This document shows positions 15,077 through 23,447 of a DNA stretch of 31,204 nucleotides, in pieces; position 1 is the first letter of the stretch; the number at the start of each line of letters is the position of its first letter. The translations under genes were made by a program, and so were the position numbers. Source of the DNA: Bacteroidales bacterium UBA3289 (GTDB taxonomy: Bacteria; Bacteroidota; Bacteroidia; Bacteroidales; UBA932); NCBI GenBank assembly GCA_002361625.1, contig DETL01000014.1, positions 291,885-323,088 of the forward strand. Direction: 5' to 3'. The notes under the pieces were generated by a model. It saw only the letters and a list, made by a program, of their open reading frames with translations. It had not been told where the DNA came from and did not search any database.

Positions 15077-17158
15077 TCAGTTCCGGTGCCAGGAAATCCC
15101 CATGCTTTCGTAGTACGGATATTCGTGATCCACGACAATGCTGAAGAACTGGTCGAAGTCCTTCAGGAAGGCGGGATCGTCCGCGACGGTCGTTCCACTC
15201 CAGGCCGGATCCGAGTTCCAGCCCCGTTCCACGAGGCCGGCGGCCTTCGGGAAGAGGTAGTAGGTCACGTGGTCGAAGTTCCGGATGGTCTCGCCCCAAA
15301 GCTGGCCCTGAACGCCGATGATGAACGGTTTTCCGGCCGGGGAGAGCGCGGGTTTGCCTTCATCGGCATGGGAGATGTCCACGATTTTCCGGTGGTCGTC
15401 CCACCGTACGGACCGGTAAAGATTGTACGGGAGGAACGAGAAGCAGCGGCGTTCGTCCACGATGCCGCCCCAGGAAAGGCCGCGCTCCAGCTTGGAGTCG
15501 TTGTATGAGAAGTCGAAATAATAGTTCGGTGCTTGGGAGAGGACCACGGGAACCCCTGCATTGGCAAATTCATAGGCGAGGACGTCCTGTCCGCCAGAAA
15601 CGGTCCAGAGATTCGCGAAGAAAAGGTTCTTCTTGAGCCGTTCGGCGGTGGCGGGACTCAGGTGCAAGGCCACTTCCTGCCAGCCGGCGATCTTCACCCC
15701 CTTGGCCTCCGCGATATCCAGCACATGGGAGATGAAATATTCCTTCAGTTCAGTGATTTCCGTCATTCCCTTCTCCTTCATCAGGGCCTGGCAGGCGGGA
15801 GAACCCTCCCAGGCGCCGTCCGGTACCTCGTCGCCTCCCACATGGATGGCTTCCAGCGGGACGCCGGCTTCCTGGTGCAGGGCGATGATTCCGTCAAACA
15901 CCTTGTCTATGAATGCGTAAGTGGCCGGGAAGGCGACATTCAGGACGTTGTCCGAGAAGTCCTGGGCGGAAACATATTGGGAAGCGTCCTCCGGTTCGGA
16001 CAGCAGATAGGTCCGATCGCCGGTCGTCCGGGCGCGGTAGTCCATCGCCTTGATGGCGGCGCGGGAATGCCCCGGGGTGTCGAACTCCGGAATCACCCGG
16101 ATCCGGCGTTCCCAGGCATAGCGGAGCAGGTCGATATAGTCTTCCTTCGTATAATACCCGTTGGCCGGCGAGCCGGTGTCATTCCGGTCCAGGGAGCCGC
16201 AGAAACCCGACATGAGGGCCTCTTTTTCGTCGATGGAACCATCCTCCTTCAGCTCCGGAATGCCCCGGAAGGCGCCATAGGACGTCAGTTCGGGAAGACC
16301 GTCGATCTCCACGCGCCAGCCTTCGTCGTCGCCCAGATGGAAGTGCAGGTAATTCAGTTTGTAATGGGCCATGATGTCCAGAAGTCGCTTGACATCCTCC
16401 TTCTTCGTGAAGTTCCGGCTCACATCCAGCATGATGCCGCGGTAAGGGAGGTCCGGGCAGTCTTCGATGACGGCGGCGGGGATGGCCTTCCCGGCCGCAT
16501 TCCGGCGCAGGTTCTCCAGCGTGACGGCCGCCCAGAAGGCACCGTCCTCATCGGCCGCCTCCACCTGGATCGGGTCCGCTACGGCAATCCGGTACCACCC
16601 CGGCTTCTGTCCCGGGACGTATGTCGCCTGGGGGACATCGACCTGGCCGATTTCCACGGTCCCGCTGCCCGGGGTGACGCTTTTCAGCCGGGGGATCATG
16701 TCATAGACATCCGTTTCCACGGGATTGTAGGTAAAGGAATGGATGGGCTCGACGGGCTGGAAAACATACTCCAGCGCCACGGGGACGGGCTTTTCCCCCT
16801 TTTTCTGGAGGTAGAAGGCCTCCGGCGCCCGGCCTTGGTTCACCAGACCCGGTGCTTCATAGCGGAGCGTCATCGTCTTTCCCTTCGTATCCGCGGTCGG
16901 AACCACCCGCAGCAGCGTTCCGGCGACGTGTTCGAAGGTGGCGGGAGCCCCCTCTTCCATCCGGAACGGTGTGCGGAACTGACAGAACCACAGCGTCCAG
17001 TCCGTTCCGGTGGGCGGGTTCTTGATCTCCAGCTGATGGACGGCGGTCCGGGTCTCCGGATCCACGGCTCCCTCCGTCCAGACGACGGAACAGGGTTTTG
17101 CACAGGCACCCGTCAGGAACAGGGCGCAAAGAAGATAGAAGAGGGGTTTTGCCTTCAT
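15077..17158 (-). CDS. Beta-N-acetylhexosaminidase lipoprotein (GH20)
   Basis: A 693-residue GH20 enzyme that removes terminal beta-linked N-acetylglucosamine or N-acetylgalactosamine, as from host glycans or chitobiose. The ATG at 17158 gives MKAKPLFYLLCALFLTGAC, a lipoprotein signal with cysteine 19; the longer form would begin with TTG at 17164. A non-catalytic N-terminal region precedes the GH20b-type domain and the barrel. Barrel motifs: RGIMLDVSRNF (240-250), LHFHLGDDEGWRVEI (271-285), RVIPEFDTPGHSRAA (354-368), the catalytic Asp-Glu pair D443/E444 in HVGGDEVPDG, and a late GVQGQLWGE. All expected active-site motifs are present. Regulation may involve the imperfect inverted repeat at 17224-17246 between this gene and the divergent ROK gene; the two could form a small amino-sugar unit. 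Confidence 0.93.
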   Translation of the reverse strand: MKAKPLFYLLCALFLTGACAKPCSVVWTEGAVDPETRTAVHQLEIKNPPTGTDWTLWFCQFRTPFRMEEGAPATFEHVAGTLLRVVPTADTKGKTMTLRYEAPGLVNQGRAPEAFYLQKKGEKPVPVALEYVFQPVEPIHSFTYNPVETDVYDMIPRLKSVTPGSGTVEIGQVDVPQATYVPGQKPGWYRIAVADPIQVEAADEDGAFWAAVTLENLRRNAAGKAIPAAVIEDCPDLPYRGIMLDVSRNFTKKEDVKRLLDIMAHYKLNYLHFHLGDDEGWRVEIDGLPELTSYGAFRGIPELKEDGSIDEKEALMSGFCGSLDRNDTGSPANGYYTKEDYIDLLRYAWERRIRVIPEFDTPGHSRAAIKAMDYRARTTGDRTYLLSEPEDASQYVSAQDFSDNVLNVAFPATYAFIDKVFDGIIALHQEAGVPLEAIHVGGDEVPDGAWEGSPACQALMKEKGMTEITELKEYFISHVLDIAEAKGVKIAGWQEVALHLSPATAERLKKNLFFANLWTVSGGQDVLAYEFANAGVPVVLSQAPNYYFDFSYNDSKLERGLSWGGIVDERRCFSFLPYNLYRSVRWDDHRKIVDISHADEGKPALSPAGKPFIIGVQGQLWGETIRNFDHVTYYLFPKAAGLVERGWNSDPAWSGTTVADDPAFLKDFDQFFSIVVDHEYPYYESMGISWHRN

Positions 17159-17184
17159 GGTCAATCCGTTTCGGTTTTCAAGTT

Positions 17185-17192
17185 CAAAGATG
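17185..17192 (-). promoter_or_regulatory. Near-consensus -7 box CATCTTTG for the GH20 gene
   Basis: Seven of eight positions match TAnnTTTG; it lies 26 bases before the ATG at 17158 on the minus strand. Confidence 0.4.
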
Positions 17193-17223
17193 GGATTTTT
17201 TCCGGTGTAAAAGAATAACTTGA

Positions 17224-17254
17224 CGCAAATTGTTCTCTCAATTGCGCAAATTTG
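17224..17254. promoter_or_regulatory. Inverted repeats between GH20 and ROK genes, candidate operator
   Basis: CGCAAATTG (17224-17232) and CAATTGCG (17239-17246) form an imperfect inverted repeat with a six-base spacer. A perfect 8-bp palindrome, CAAATTTG (17247-17254), follows directly and contains the possible -33 TTTG of the ROK promoter. The position between divergent sugar genes suits a regulator site; this is an inference. Confidence 0.35.
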
Positions 17255-17278
17255 TGAGTAAAAGCACCCGAATGTCTT

Positions 17279-17286
17279 TATTTTTG
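17279..17286 (+). promoter_or_regulatory. -7 box TATTTTTG for the ROK gene
   Basis: Exact TAnnTTTG match, 38 bases before the ATG at 17325. TTTG at 17251-17254 is the candidate -33 element. Confidence 0.5.
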
Positions 17287-17324
17287 CAAATTACCATATA
17301 TTGACGCTAAAACCATTCCCACCC

Positions 17325-18152
17325 ATGACGCTCGGCATTGATATCGGTGGCACCAACCTTTGTTTCGGCCTTGTCGAAGCAGGGAAAATCGTGCAGGCTT
17401 TTTCGGTCCCCTCCTTTCCGCCCGGGGCCTCCCTGCAGCAGACTCTGGACTATCTGTCGGCCCAGATCCGCCGGATCATCCGCCCGGAAGTGAAACGCAT
17501 CGGCATCGGCGTACCCACGGTGGTGGACATCCACCGCGGAATCGTGTACGACACCTTGAACATCCCCTCCTGGAAGGAGGTCCACCTGAAAGAATACCTG
17601 GAGAAGGAATTCGGGATCCCCGTCGCCGTGAACAACGACGCAAACTGCTTTGCGATGGGCGTCTACGGAACTTATCCGGCGGATGACAAGCCGGAAGTCC
17701 TCGTCGTCATCACCCTCGGAACCGGCGTGGGACTCGGAATCGTGCACGAAGGCAAGCTCTTCTGCGGGGCCAACTGCGGTGCCGGCGAACTGTGCGCCCT
17801 GCCCTATGAAGGGTCCATCATCGAGGACTTCACCAGCAAGAAGTTCCTGACGGACCAGGGCTGGGACGGTGTCGAGGCCGCCAAGGCCGCCCGGGAAGGG
17901 AATCTGGACGCCCTGGCGATGTTCGACGCCTTCGGCCGCCATCTGGGCGCCCTGCTTCATACGGTGATGCTTGCCTACGACCCTGACCGTATCGCCCTTG
18001 CCGGCGGCATTGCCAACAATGCGCCTTTCTTCCGCTCCTCCATGGAAGCGTATCTCCGGGAGCATTTCCCGTACGCGAAAGCCCTGGAGCGGCTCCGCAT
18101 CGACATCTGCACGGACGGCGACCTGCCGGTCATCGGTGCTTCTATGATTTAA
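17325..18152 (+). CDS. ROK family sugar kinase
   Basis: A 275-residue cytoplasmic ROK-family protein, probably an ATP-dependent kinase of glucose, N-acetylglucosamine or N-acetylmannosamine. The ATG at 17325 begins MTLGIDIGGTN, the phosphate-1 motif; the in-frame TTG at 17301 adds only a short non-conserved leader. Further motifs: GIGVPTVVD, the catalytic aspartate in VNNDANCFAMG, the phosphate-2 stretch VITLGTGVGLGIV, and the adenosine-binding IALAGGIANNAPFF. There is no N-terminal helix-turn-helix, so it is not a NagC/Mlc-type repressor. The zinc motif of many ROK proteins (C-x-C-G-x-x-G-C-x-E) is altered here to GANCGAGELC, so zinc binding may be lost. Location beside GH20 and a GH2 remnant suggests phosphorylation of a released sugar. 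The precise sugar is unknown. Confidence 0.9.
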   Translation: MTLGIDIGGTNLCFGLVEAGKIVQAFSVPSFPPGASLQQTLDYLSAQIRRIIRPEVKRIGIGVPTVVDIHRGIVYDTLNIPSWKEVHLKEYLEKEFGIPVAVNNDANCFAMGVYGTYPADDKPEVLVVITLGTGVGLGIVHEGKLFCGANCGAGELCALPYEGSIIEDFTSKKFLTDQGWDGVEAAKAAREGNLDALAMFDAFGRHLGALLHTVMLAYDPDRIALAGGIANNAPFFRSSMEAYLREHFPYAKALERLRIDICTDGDLPVIGASMI

Positions 18153-18162
18153 TGACTGCAAG

Positions 18163-19303
18163 ATGAAGAAAACGTTTTGGCTGATCATGATCTCCATGGC
18201 AGCGACATTCGCATGCACGAAAGTGACGCCGGTTTCCGGTGAGCGCACGGATCTCTCTTCAGGTTGGACGCTTTCCCGTGAGGGTGCCTCGGAGCAGTAT
18301 GCCGCCACGGTTCCCTCGACCGTGGCGGGGACACTGTACGACAATGGCTTTTTCGGCCAGGACCTGCTGGAAGGGAGGAACTATGAGCAGGTGGACAAGA
18401 GCATCTTCGACGAGGTTTGGACCTACCGAACCACCTTTGCCGGCAAACCTGCCCGAGGCCAGTACACGGAACTTGTCTTCGACGGCCTGGGCTATTATGC
18501 CGACGTTTTCCTGAACGGAAAGCAGATCGCTTCGTCCGACACGACCGCCGGCGTTTTCATCCGTCGTGCCTACGATGTAACCGGACTTCTGAAAGCCAAT
18601 AACAAACTGGAAGTCAAGCTTCGCCGGGCGCAGAAAGGGGACCTGAACATCGGTTTCGTGGACTGGAATCCCCGGCCGCTGGACGAGAGCATGGGCATCG
18701 TCCGTCCCGTCACCCTGCACACGACGGGGGCCGTGTCCATCGAGGATGTCTATGTCATCCCAGACCTGGATGTGGAGACTTTCGCTACGGCCGACCTGAA
18801 AGTCCGCGTGAGACTGTGCAACCGGGAAAGCCGGCCGGTGGAGGCCGTCCTGGGCCTGGAACTCGAAGGAGGGAATGCTTCCGTCCCGGTGACCCTATTG
18901 GCAACAGTATGATTATTATGGAGTTCCGACGGCTGGCTATTGCGGTACGAAGAAGGCCTGCGAGCCCCGTCAGCTGATCTTCGACTACGCGACGCGGAAG
19001 GTCTGCGCCGTGAATGAAAGTACGGCAGAACAGCCGCTCCAGGCGACGGTGAAAGTGTATGATGCCGCCTCCAGGCTGATCGGTCAGGAGACAAAGGCCG
19101 TGAAAGTGGGTTACCGTGAAGTGGTTCCGGTCTTCGACCTGAAAAAATACGATGGCAAGCCGCATTTCGTGGCCTTGAGACTGACAGAAACGGACGGGAC
19201 GCCCGTTGCCGACAACTTCTTCCCGCTGCTTCCGGGAGAGACGAAGACCGTCACCTGCCGGGGGGAGAACTTGGAAGGGATCCGGTTAGAAGATTTTTCG
19301 TAA
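18163..19303 (+). pseudogene. GH2 family glycosidase broken by an internal deletion with frameshift
   Basis: Two pieces of one GH2 (beta-mannosidase/exo-glucosaminidase-like) gene. The 5' piece (18163-18912, 249 residues) has a lipoprotein-type leader (MKKTFWLIMISMAATFAC), the GH2 sugar-binding domain (VPSTVAGTLYDNG, FDGLGYYADVFLNGKQI, GFVDWNPRPLDESMGIVRPV) and the start of the immunoglobulin-like domain. The 3' piece is read in another frame from 18899 to 19303 (134 codons) and begins with WQQYDYYGVPTAGYCGTKKA, which in intact GH2 enzymes lies just after the catalytic barrel. The whole barrel with its two catalytic glutamates is missing and the join near 18897-18899 shifts the frame, giving a TGA at 18910. 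The gene follows the ROK gene by ten bases and was probably its operon partner. The product cannot be active. A sequencing or assembly collapse is the alternative explanation. Confidence 0.85.
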
Positions 19304-19308
19304 CTTTG
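19301..19308 (+). promoter_or_regulatory. -7 box TAACTTTG for the patatin gene
   Basis: Exact TAnnTTTG match. It lies 8 bases before the ATG at 19317 and 32 before the ATG at 19341, so it overlaps the end of the GH2 pseudogene and separates the next operon from it. Confidence 0.5.
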
Positions 19309-19316
19309 CGCTTCAT

Positions 19317-21815
19317 ATGAAACGCAACCTTCTTATTTCCATGAAAAAACTCGCGGCACTGTTTGTCCTCACCGGTGTTTTCTCCCTGAGTGTGAGCGCC
19401 CAGATACTTCCCAGTGCGACTCCGGAGGCGGATTCCGTCGCCTTCGCCAAGGTCCGCGCCCGGATGGACTCTATTCGGCAGTACCGGCCTACGGTGGGCC
19501 TCGTTCTCGCCGGCGGCGGCGCCCGCGGTCTCGCGCACCTGGGCGTCATCAAGTATATGGAGGAGCTGGGTATCCCGGTGGACCTGGTCACGGGAACCAG
19601 CATGGGCGGCCTGGTGGGCGGCCTGTACGCCCTGGGTTACAGGCACGACCAGCTGGATTCGCTGGTGCGCGCCATCGAGTGGCCCATCATGATGTCGGAC
19701 AAAGTCCCGAATCAGTTCATCGGCTACAAACTCCGGAAATACCGGGACAAGTACGTGATCCGTATCCCGCACCACTACGACGACAAGGATCTGGAGGAAC
19801 GCATCAAGAATGAACGCATCGCCGAGAAGATCGCGTCGGAATCCGGGCACGACTCGGCCGACATGCTCGATGAGTCCATGTCCCGGTTCGGCGTGGGCAT
19901 GCCCGACGGCTACCTGTTCGGCCTGAATGTCCGAAACATGCTCAGCAGCGTGAGCGTAGGTTACCAGGACAGCCTGAGCTTTGCGAACCTGCCGATCCCC
20001 TATGCCTGCGTCGCGACGGATATCTATGCCATGACGCCCAAGTACTGGACTTCCGGCAGCATCACCGACGCCCTGCGTTCCACGATGGCGATTCCATTCT
20101 ATTTCAGGGCTGTGCGCGAGAATGGCGAAATTCTCCTGGATGGAGGCATGCGGAACAATTTCCCGGTGGATATCGCCCGGGAAATGGGAGCGGACATCAT
20201 CATCGGCTCGGACATGGCCATCCACCGCGAGCTGAATCAGCTCAACTCGCCGGCGGACTTCCTCATGCAGACCATCACCCTGTTGGCTTCGGGTGCGCAG
20301 GGGCCGGCCCTGGAGATTTTGAACGAGAAGCTCAAGGACAAAGACGGCGTCCATGTCCATCATGACCTCGAAGGATATACGATGTTGTCCTTCGACTCCA
20401 AGAGCGTGGACGATATCATTGACCAGGGATATCAGAATGCCATCGCCCACAAGGAAGTTTTCGAAGCCATCGCCGCGAAAGTGTCCGGGAAGCCGATGCC
20501 TGCGGTGGAGCACCGTCCTGCCGCCGTCAACCTGGCCCTCCGGAAAGTGCGCGTCAAGGATGTCCGGTTCACGGGCATTTCGGAGAAGGAGCAAAAATAT
20601 CTCCTGATACCCAGCGATTATCCGGACGACGGTCTGTATGACCGGGAGACTATCGAAAGGTTGCTGAACGACATCTATGGCACCAATGCCTTCGAGTCCG
20701 TCACTTATCACCTGGAAGGCGGAGAAGAACCCTACACCCTGGTGTTCGAGTGCCAGAAAGGACAGGTGAACGACCTGGCCGTCGGACTCCGTGCCGATAC
20801 CGACGAAACGGTGGCCGCCATCCTGCATTACGGGCTGGGCACCCGGCGCCTGGAAGGACCGCGCATGGAGGTGGACCTCAAGCTGGGCACCAATCCCGTC
20901 TTTAAAGTGGAAACTTCCTATAAATTCCAACAGGGGCTGCCGACGGTCGGAGCCGCCCTTCGCTCCCGGTACATCAACACGACCTCCGGGTATGCGCAAA
21001 GCGCGGAACAACGGCTTCTCACCGCGGCGGCGGACCTCTTCCTGGAGGATTCCCGGATGCGGAGGGGGTCGATGCGGTTTGGCCTTACGGCCGAGATGGA
21101 TCCCTATGAGCGATATCTGGAGTATGGGGAGGAATGGCAGGGATGGGACTGGAAAAGCTATTGGCTGTCCGGATTCGCCCAATTCACGTTCGATACCTTC
21201 GATGACGGATACTTCCCGACGAAGGGTGTCCGCCTGTCCTTGAAAGGGCGTCACGTCTTCAAGGGATACACCATCGACCTGGATCCGGATAATTATGAAG
21301 TCACAGAAAAGGAGGTGACGACTCCGGGCGGAAAGGTCCCCCAGTATATCACCACGATGGCCAGCGCCGAGGCCGCGTTCTCCCTGGGATCGGGTTTTGC
21401 GATCCTTCCCAAGCTGTATGCCGGTTATTACCATCCTGTCGGGGTCGATGAGAAGCCGTACGCTTACATGAACCCCAAGCACGTCGTGACCATCGGGGGA
21501 TTCATGCCCAACCGCTATACGGAGAACCAGATTCCCTTCTTCCTCTGGTCATCCGGTTACCGGGACACGATTCCGATCAGTGTTCTGGGCCAGCTGGATG
21601 TCCGGTACTGCTTTGCCCGGAAGAATTTTGTCACGGTCCGGGGAGGACTCTTTATGGAGGCGTACGATTTGCGGGATTTCCCCTATGCGGGCAAGATCTG
21701 GGCCGTCGGAGCGGAATTCGTCCGCCAGACGATGGTCGGTCCTTTGCGGTTGGCAGCTTCCTGGGCGCCGATCTTCGGCTTCTCCCTCTATGCCGGCCTC
21801 GGCTTTGATTTTTAA
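19317..21815 (+). CDS. Patatin-like phospholipase with POTRA and outer-membrane barrel (type Vd/PlpD-like)
   Basis: An 832-residue exported protein with lipase, POTRA and barrel parts. The signal peptide ends near SVSAQ (residue 29). A patatin domain covers about 58-370: oxyanion motif GGGARG (66-71), nucleophile Ser95 in GTSMGG, and catalytic Asp275 in DGGMRNNFP. A single POTRA-like segment follows (about 405-490, from VRVKDVRFTGIS). The rest, about 490-832, is a BamA/Omp85-like 16-strand-type barrel with terminal aromatic LYAGLGFDF. By homology with PlpD it would hydrolyse phospholipids and be displayed by, or tethered to, its own barrel. The start at 19317 or the ATG at 19341 (MKKLAALFV) both give a signal peptide; the second is more conventional. 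Its TAA overlaps the ATG of the next gene. Catalytic residues intact. Confidence 0.92.
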   Translation: MKRNLLISMKKLAALFVLTGVFSLSVSAQILPSATPEADSVAFAKVRARMDSIRQYRPTVGLVLAGGGARGLAHLGVIKYMEELGIPVDLVTGTSMGGLVGGLYALGYRHDQLDSLVRAIEWPIMMSDKVPNQFIGYKLRKYRDKYVIRIPHHYDDKDLEERIKNERIAEKIASESGHDSADMLDESMSRFGVGMPDGYLFGLNVRNMLSSVSVGYQDSLSFANLPIPYACVATDIYAMTPKYWTSGSITDALRSTMAIPFYFRAVRENGEILLDGGMRNNFPVDIAREMGADIIIGSDMAIHRELNQLNSPADFLMQTITLLASGAQGPALEILNEKLKDKDGVHVHHDLEGYTMLSFDSKSVDDIIDQGYQNAIAHKEVFEAIAAKVSGKPMPAVEHRPAAVNLALRKVRVKDVRFTGISEKEQKYLLIPSDYPDDGLYDRETIERLLNDIYGTNAFESVTYHLEGGEEPYTLVFECQKGQVNDLAVGLRADTDETVAAILHYGLGTRRLEGPRMEVDLKLGTNPVFKVETSYKFQQGLPTVGAALRSRYINTTSGYAQSAEQRLLTAAADLFLEDSRMRRGSMRFGLTAEMDPYERYLEYGEEWQGWDWKSYWLSGFAQFTFDTFDDGYFPTKGVRLSLKGRHVFKGYTIDLDPDNYEVTEKEVTTPGGKVPQYITTMASAEAAFSLGSGFAILPKLYAGYYHPVGVDEKPYAYMNPKHVVTIGGFMPNRYTENQIPFFLWSSGYRDTIPISVLGQLDVRYCFARKNFVTVRGGLFMEAYDLRDFPYAGKIWAVGAEFVRQTMVGPLRLAASWAPIFGFSLYAGLGFDF

Positions 21816-23122
21816 TGAACAGAACGATGAAACAACCGCTTGTCTCCTGCATGGCCCTGATGCTCCTTCTCGCGGCCTGCAGTTCCAAGATTTATCCCGT
21901 GCAGTCCGGCGATACGCCGGAGACGTTCATACCCCGGCCCGCCGGTTTCGACGACCGCTACACCCGGGATGAAATAGTCGTCCTGAGCCGGCACAACATC
22001 CGGTCGCCCCTGAGCGGACCCGGATCCGTGGTGTCGCGGATCACTCCGCATACCTGGTTTGCCTGGTCATCCGTCCCCGGTGAGCTCTCGCTCCGCGGCG
22101 GCGCGCTGGAGGTGGAGATGGGCCAGTTCTTCCGGGAGTGGCTCATCGGCGAGGGTTTCATCGCCAAAAATACCGTTCCGGAGGCGGGGACGGTCCGGTT
22201 TTATGCCAATTCCATCCAGCGCACCCGCGCCACGGCCCGTGCTTTCGCCGCCGGGATGTTCCCGATGGCCGATATTTCCGTGGAGCAGCATACGCCGCTC
22301 GGAACCATGGACCCGGTGTTCAATCCGGTGATCACGAAAGTGACCGACTCCTTCTTGACGAAGGCCCATGCGGAGATCGAATCGATGGGCGGGCTGGACG
22401 CCCCGGTGAAGGCCAATTATGCATTGCTGGAGAAGGTGCTGGATATGCGCAAGGCCCCTGCAGCCGCGCATGACACGCTGTCCTTCAGTCAGTTCCCGTC
22501 CTCCATCCGTTTCGAAGTGAACAAGGAGCCCATCATGGGCGGCGGCCTGAAGATGGCGACATCGGCCTCGGACGCCCTGACGCTCCAGTATTATGAGGAA
22601 TCCGACGCCCTGAAGGCAGGATTCGGGCATAAGCTGTCCTTCGGGGACTGGGTTGCCCTCTCCGGCGTCAAGGACTGGTACCAGGAAATGCTCTTCGGCG
22701 TCCCCTCGATCGCGGTCAATACCTCGCATCCGCTGTTGAAGGAACTGCTCTCCGAGCTCCGCACCCCGGGGCGCCGGTTCGCTTTCCTTTGCGGCCACGA
22801 CTCCAATATCGGCGGCGTTCTCGCGGCGCTGGAGGCCGAGCCGTACAGCGCTCCGAAGGCCATTGAAACGAAAACCCCCATCGGCGGAAAGATCGTCATC
22901 GAGAAGTTCCGCGGTGCCGACGGACGCCTCTATGCCGACCTCTGGCTCGTCTATGCCTCCGCCGCCCAGCTGCGCGGTCTGACCCTCCTGACCCCTTCCT
23001 GTCCTCCGATGGCCCTTCCCCTGCGTCTTCGCGGCCTCACCCTCAATGCCGACGGCCTGTACCTCCTGTCCGACCTGGAACAGCGCTTCGAAAAGGCCAT
23101 CTCTGCTTACGATCGCCTGTAA
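21815..23122 (+). CDS. Histidine acid phosphatase family lipoprotein
   Basis: A 435-residue exported phosphatase of the histidine acid phosphatase clan (phytase, glucose-1-phosphatase and MINPP relatives). It is a lipoprotein (lipobox LLLAACSS, cysteine 22). The catalytic R-H-x-x-R-x-P motif is RHNIRSP (59-65) with nucleophile His60. The second motif is GHDSNIGGVLAAL with His328-Asp329. The usual glycine after the histidine is Asn61, a mild departure. The gene starts inside the stop codon of the patatin gene (TAATG), so translation is coupled; an in-frame ATG at 21827 (MKQPLVSC) would give a neater signal. Co-translation with a surface lipase suggests release of phosphate from phospholipid head groups or phytate outside the cytoplasm. 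Family is firm, substrate unknown. Confidence 0.92.
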   Translation: MNRTMKQPLVSCMALMLLLAACSSKIYPVQSGDTPETFIPRPAGFDDRYTRDEIVVLSRHNIRSPLSGPGSVVSRITPHTWFAWSSVPGELSLRGGALEVEMGQFFREWLIGEGFIAKNTVPEAGTVRFYANSIQRTRATARAFAAGMFPMADISVEQHTPLGTMDPVFNPVITKVTDSFLTKAHAEIESMGGLDAPVKANYALLEKVLDMRKAPAAAHDTLSFSQFPSSIRFEVNKEPIMGGGLKMATSASDALTLQYYEESDALKAGFGHKLSFGDWVALSGVKDWYQEMLFGVPSIAVNTSHPLLKELLSELRTPGRRFAFLCGHDSNIGGVLAALEAEPYSAPKAIETKTPIGGKIVIEKFRGADGRLYADLWLVYASAAQLRGLTLLTPSCPPMALPLRLRGLTLNADGLYLLSDLEQRFEKAISAYDRL

Positions 23123-23138
23123 GACTGTCCGGTCCGGA

Positions 23139-23219
23139 TCAAAAATAATCGATCAGCTCGATAACGGCGCACGCCGCTACGATGACTGCAACGATGGTGG
23201 ACAGGATGGAGTACTTCAA
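23139..23219 (-). CDS. Possible 26-residue single-helix membrane peptide with TTG start
   Basis: On the minus strand, from TTG at 23219 to TGA at 23139, lie 26 codons that read MKYSILSTIVAVIVAACAV followed by IELIDYF: a basic residue, one strongly hydrophobic helix and an acidic-aromatic tail. No ATG exists in this frame. A perfect -7 box (TATATTTG, 23246-23239) ends 6 bases before an out-of-frame ATG at 23233 that encodes only METAS and stops with a TGA overlapping the TTG (TTGA), which would suit termination-reinitiation. The frame is not an antisense shadow of a gene; it sits in the 325-base gap before the ABC permeases. It is unrecognised; expression is unproven. Confidence 0.4.
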   Translation of the reverse strand: MKYSILSTIVAVIVAACAVIELIDYF

Positions 23220-23238
23220 CTTGCGGTTTCCATAAATA

Positions 23239-23246
23239 CAAATATA
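23239..23246 (-). promoter_or_regulatory. -7 box TATATTTG on the minus strand
   Basis: Exact TAnnTTTG match, AT-rich context, leading into the small membrane ORF at 23139-23219. The CTTTACAC half of the inverted repeat at 23265-23272 lies in its -33 region. Confidence 0.45.
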
Positions 23247-23264
23247 AATTTTTATTCCGACGGG

Positions 23265-23316
23265 GTGTAAAGATCGACTTTACACTTTGCTTTACAGTTT
23301 TTTTACAACTTTACAG
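23265..23316. repeat. Cluster of CTTTACA boxes, candidate operator upstream of the ABC permease operon
   Basis: GTGTAAAG (23265-23272) and CTTTACAC (23278-23285) form a perfect 8-bp inverted repeat with a five-base spacer. CTTTACAG follows at 23290-23297 and 23309-23316, with TTTTACA between at 23301-23307. Spacings are 12, 11 and 8 bases. The rest of the gap (23317-23447) shows no clear promoter box or gene. A regulator binding cooperatively is the simplest reading. Confidence 0.5.
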
Positions 23317-23447
23317 TCGGGTGCTCTGGCTATTTGTTTGAATGTCAGTGCGTTAAATGGTTTGGCACGGAAGGTGCTTGTAGCCGTGGTGTCCGGCCGG
23401 GGCCGGGCCTTGGCATGAAAAAGATTACCTGAAATGAGGATACGGCT

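Noticed and set aside
17325..18152. ROK-family transcription repressor (NagC/Mlc type)
   Set aside because: There is no N-terminal helix-turn-helix; the protein begins directly with the kinase phosphate-binding motif.
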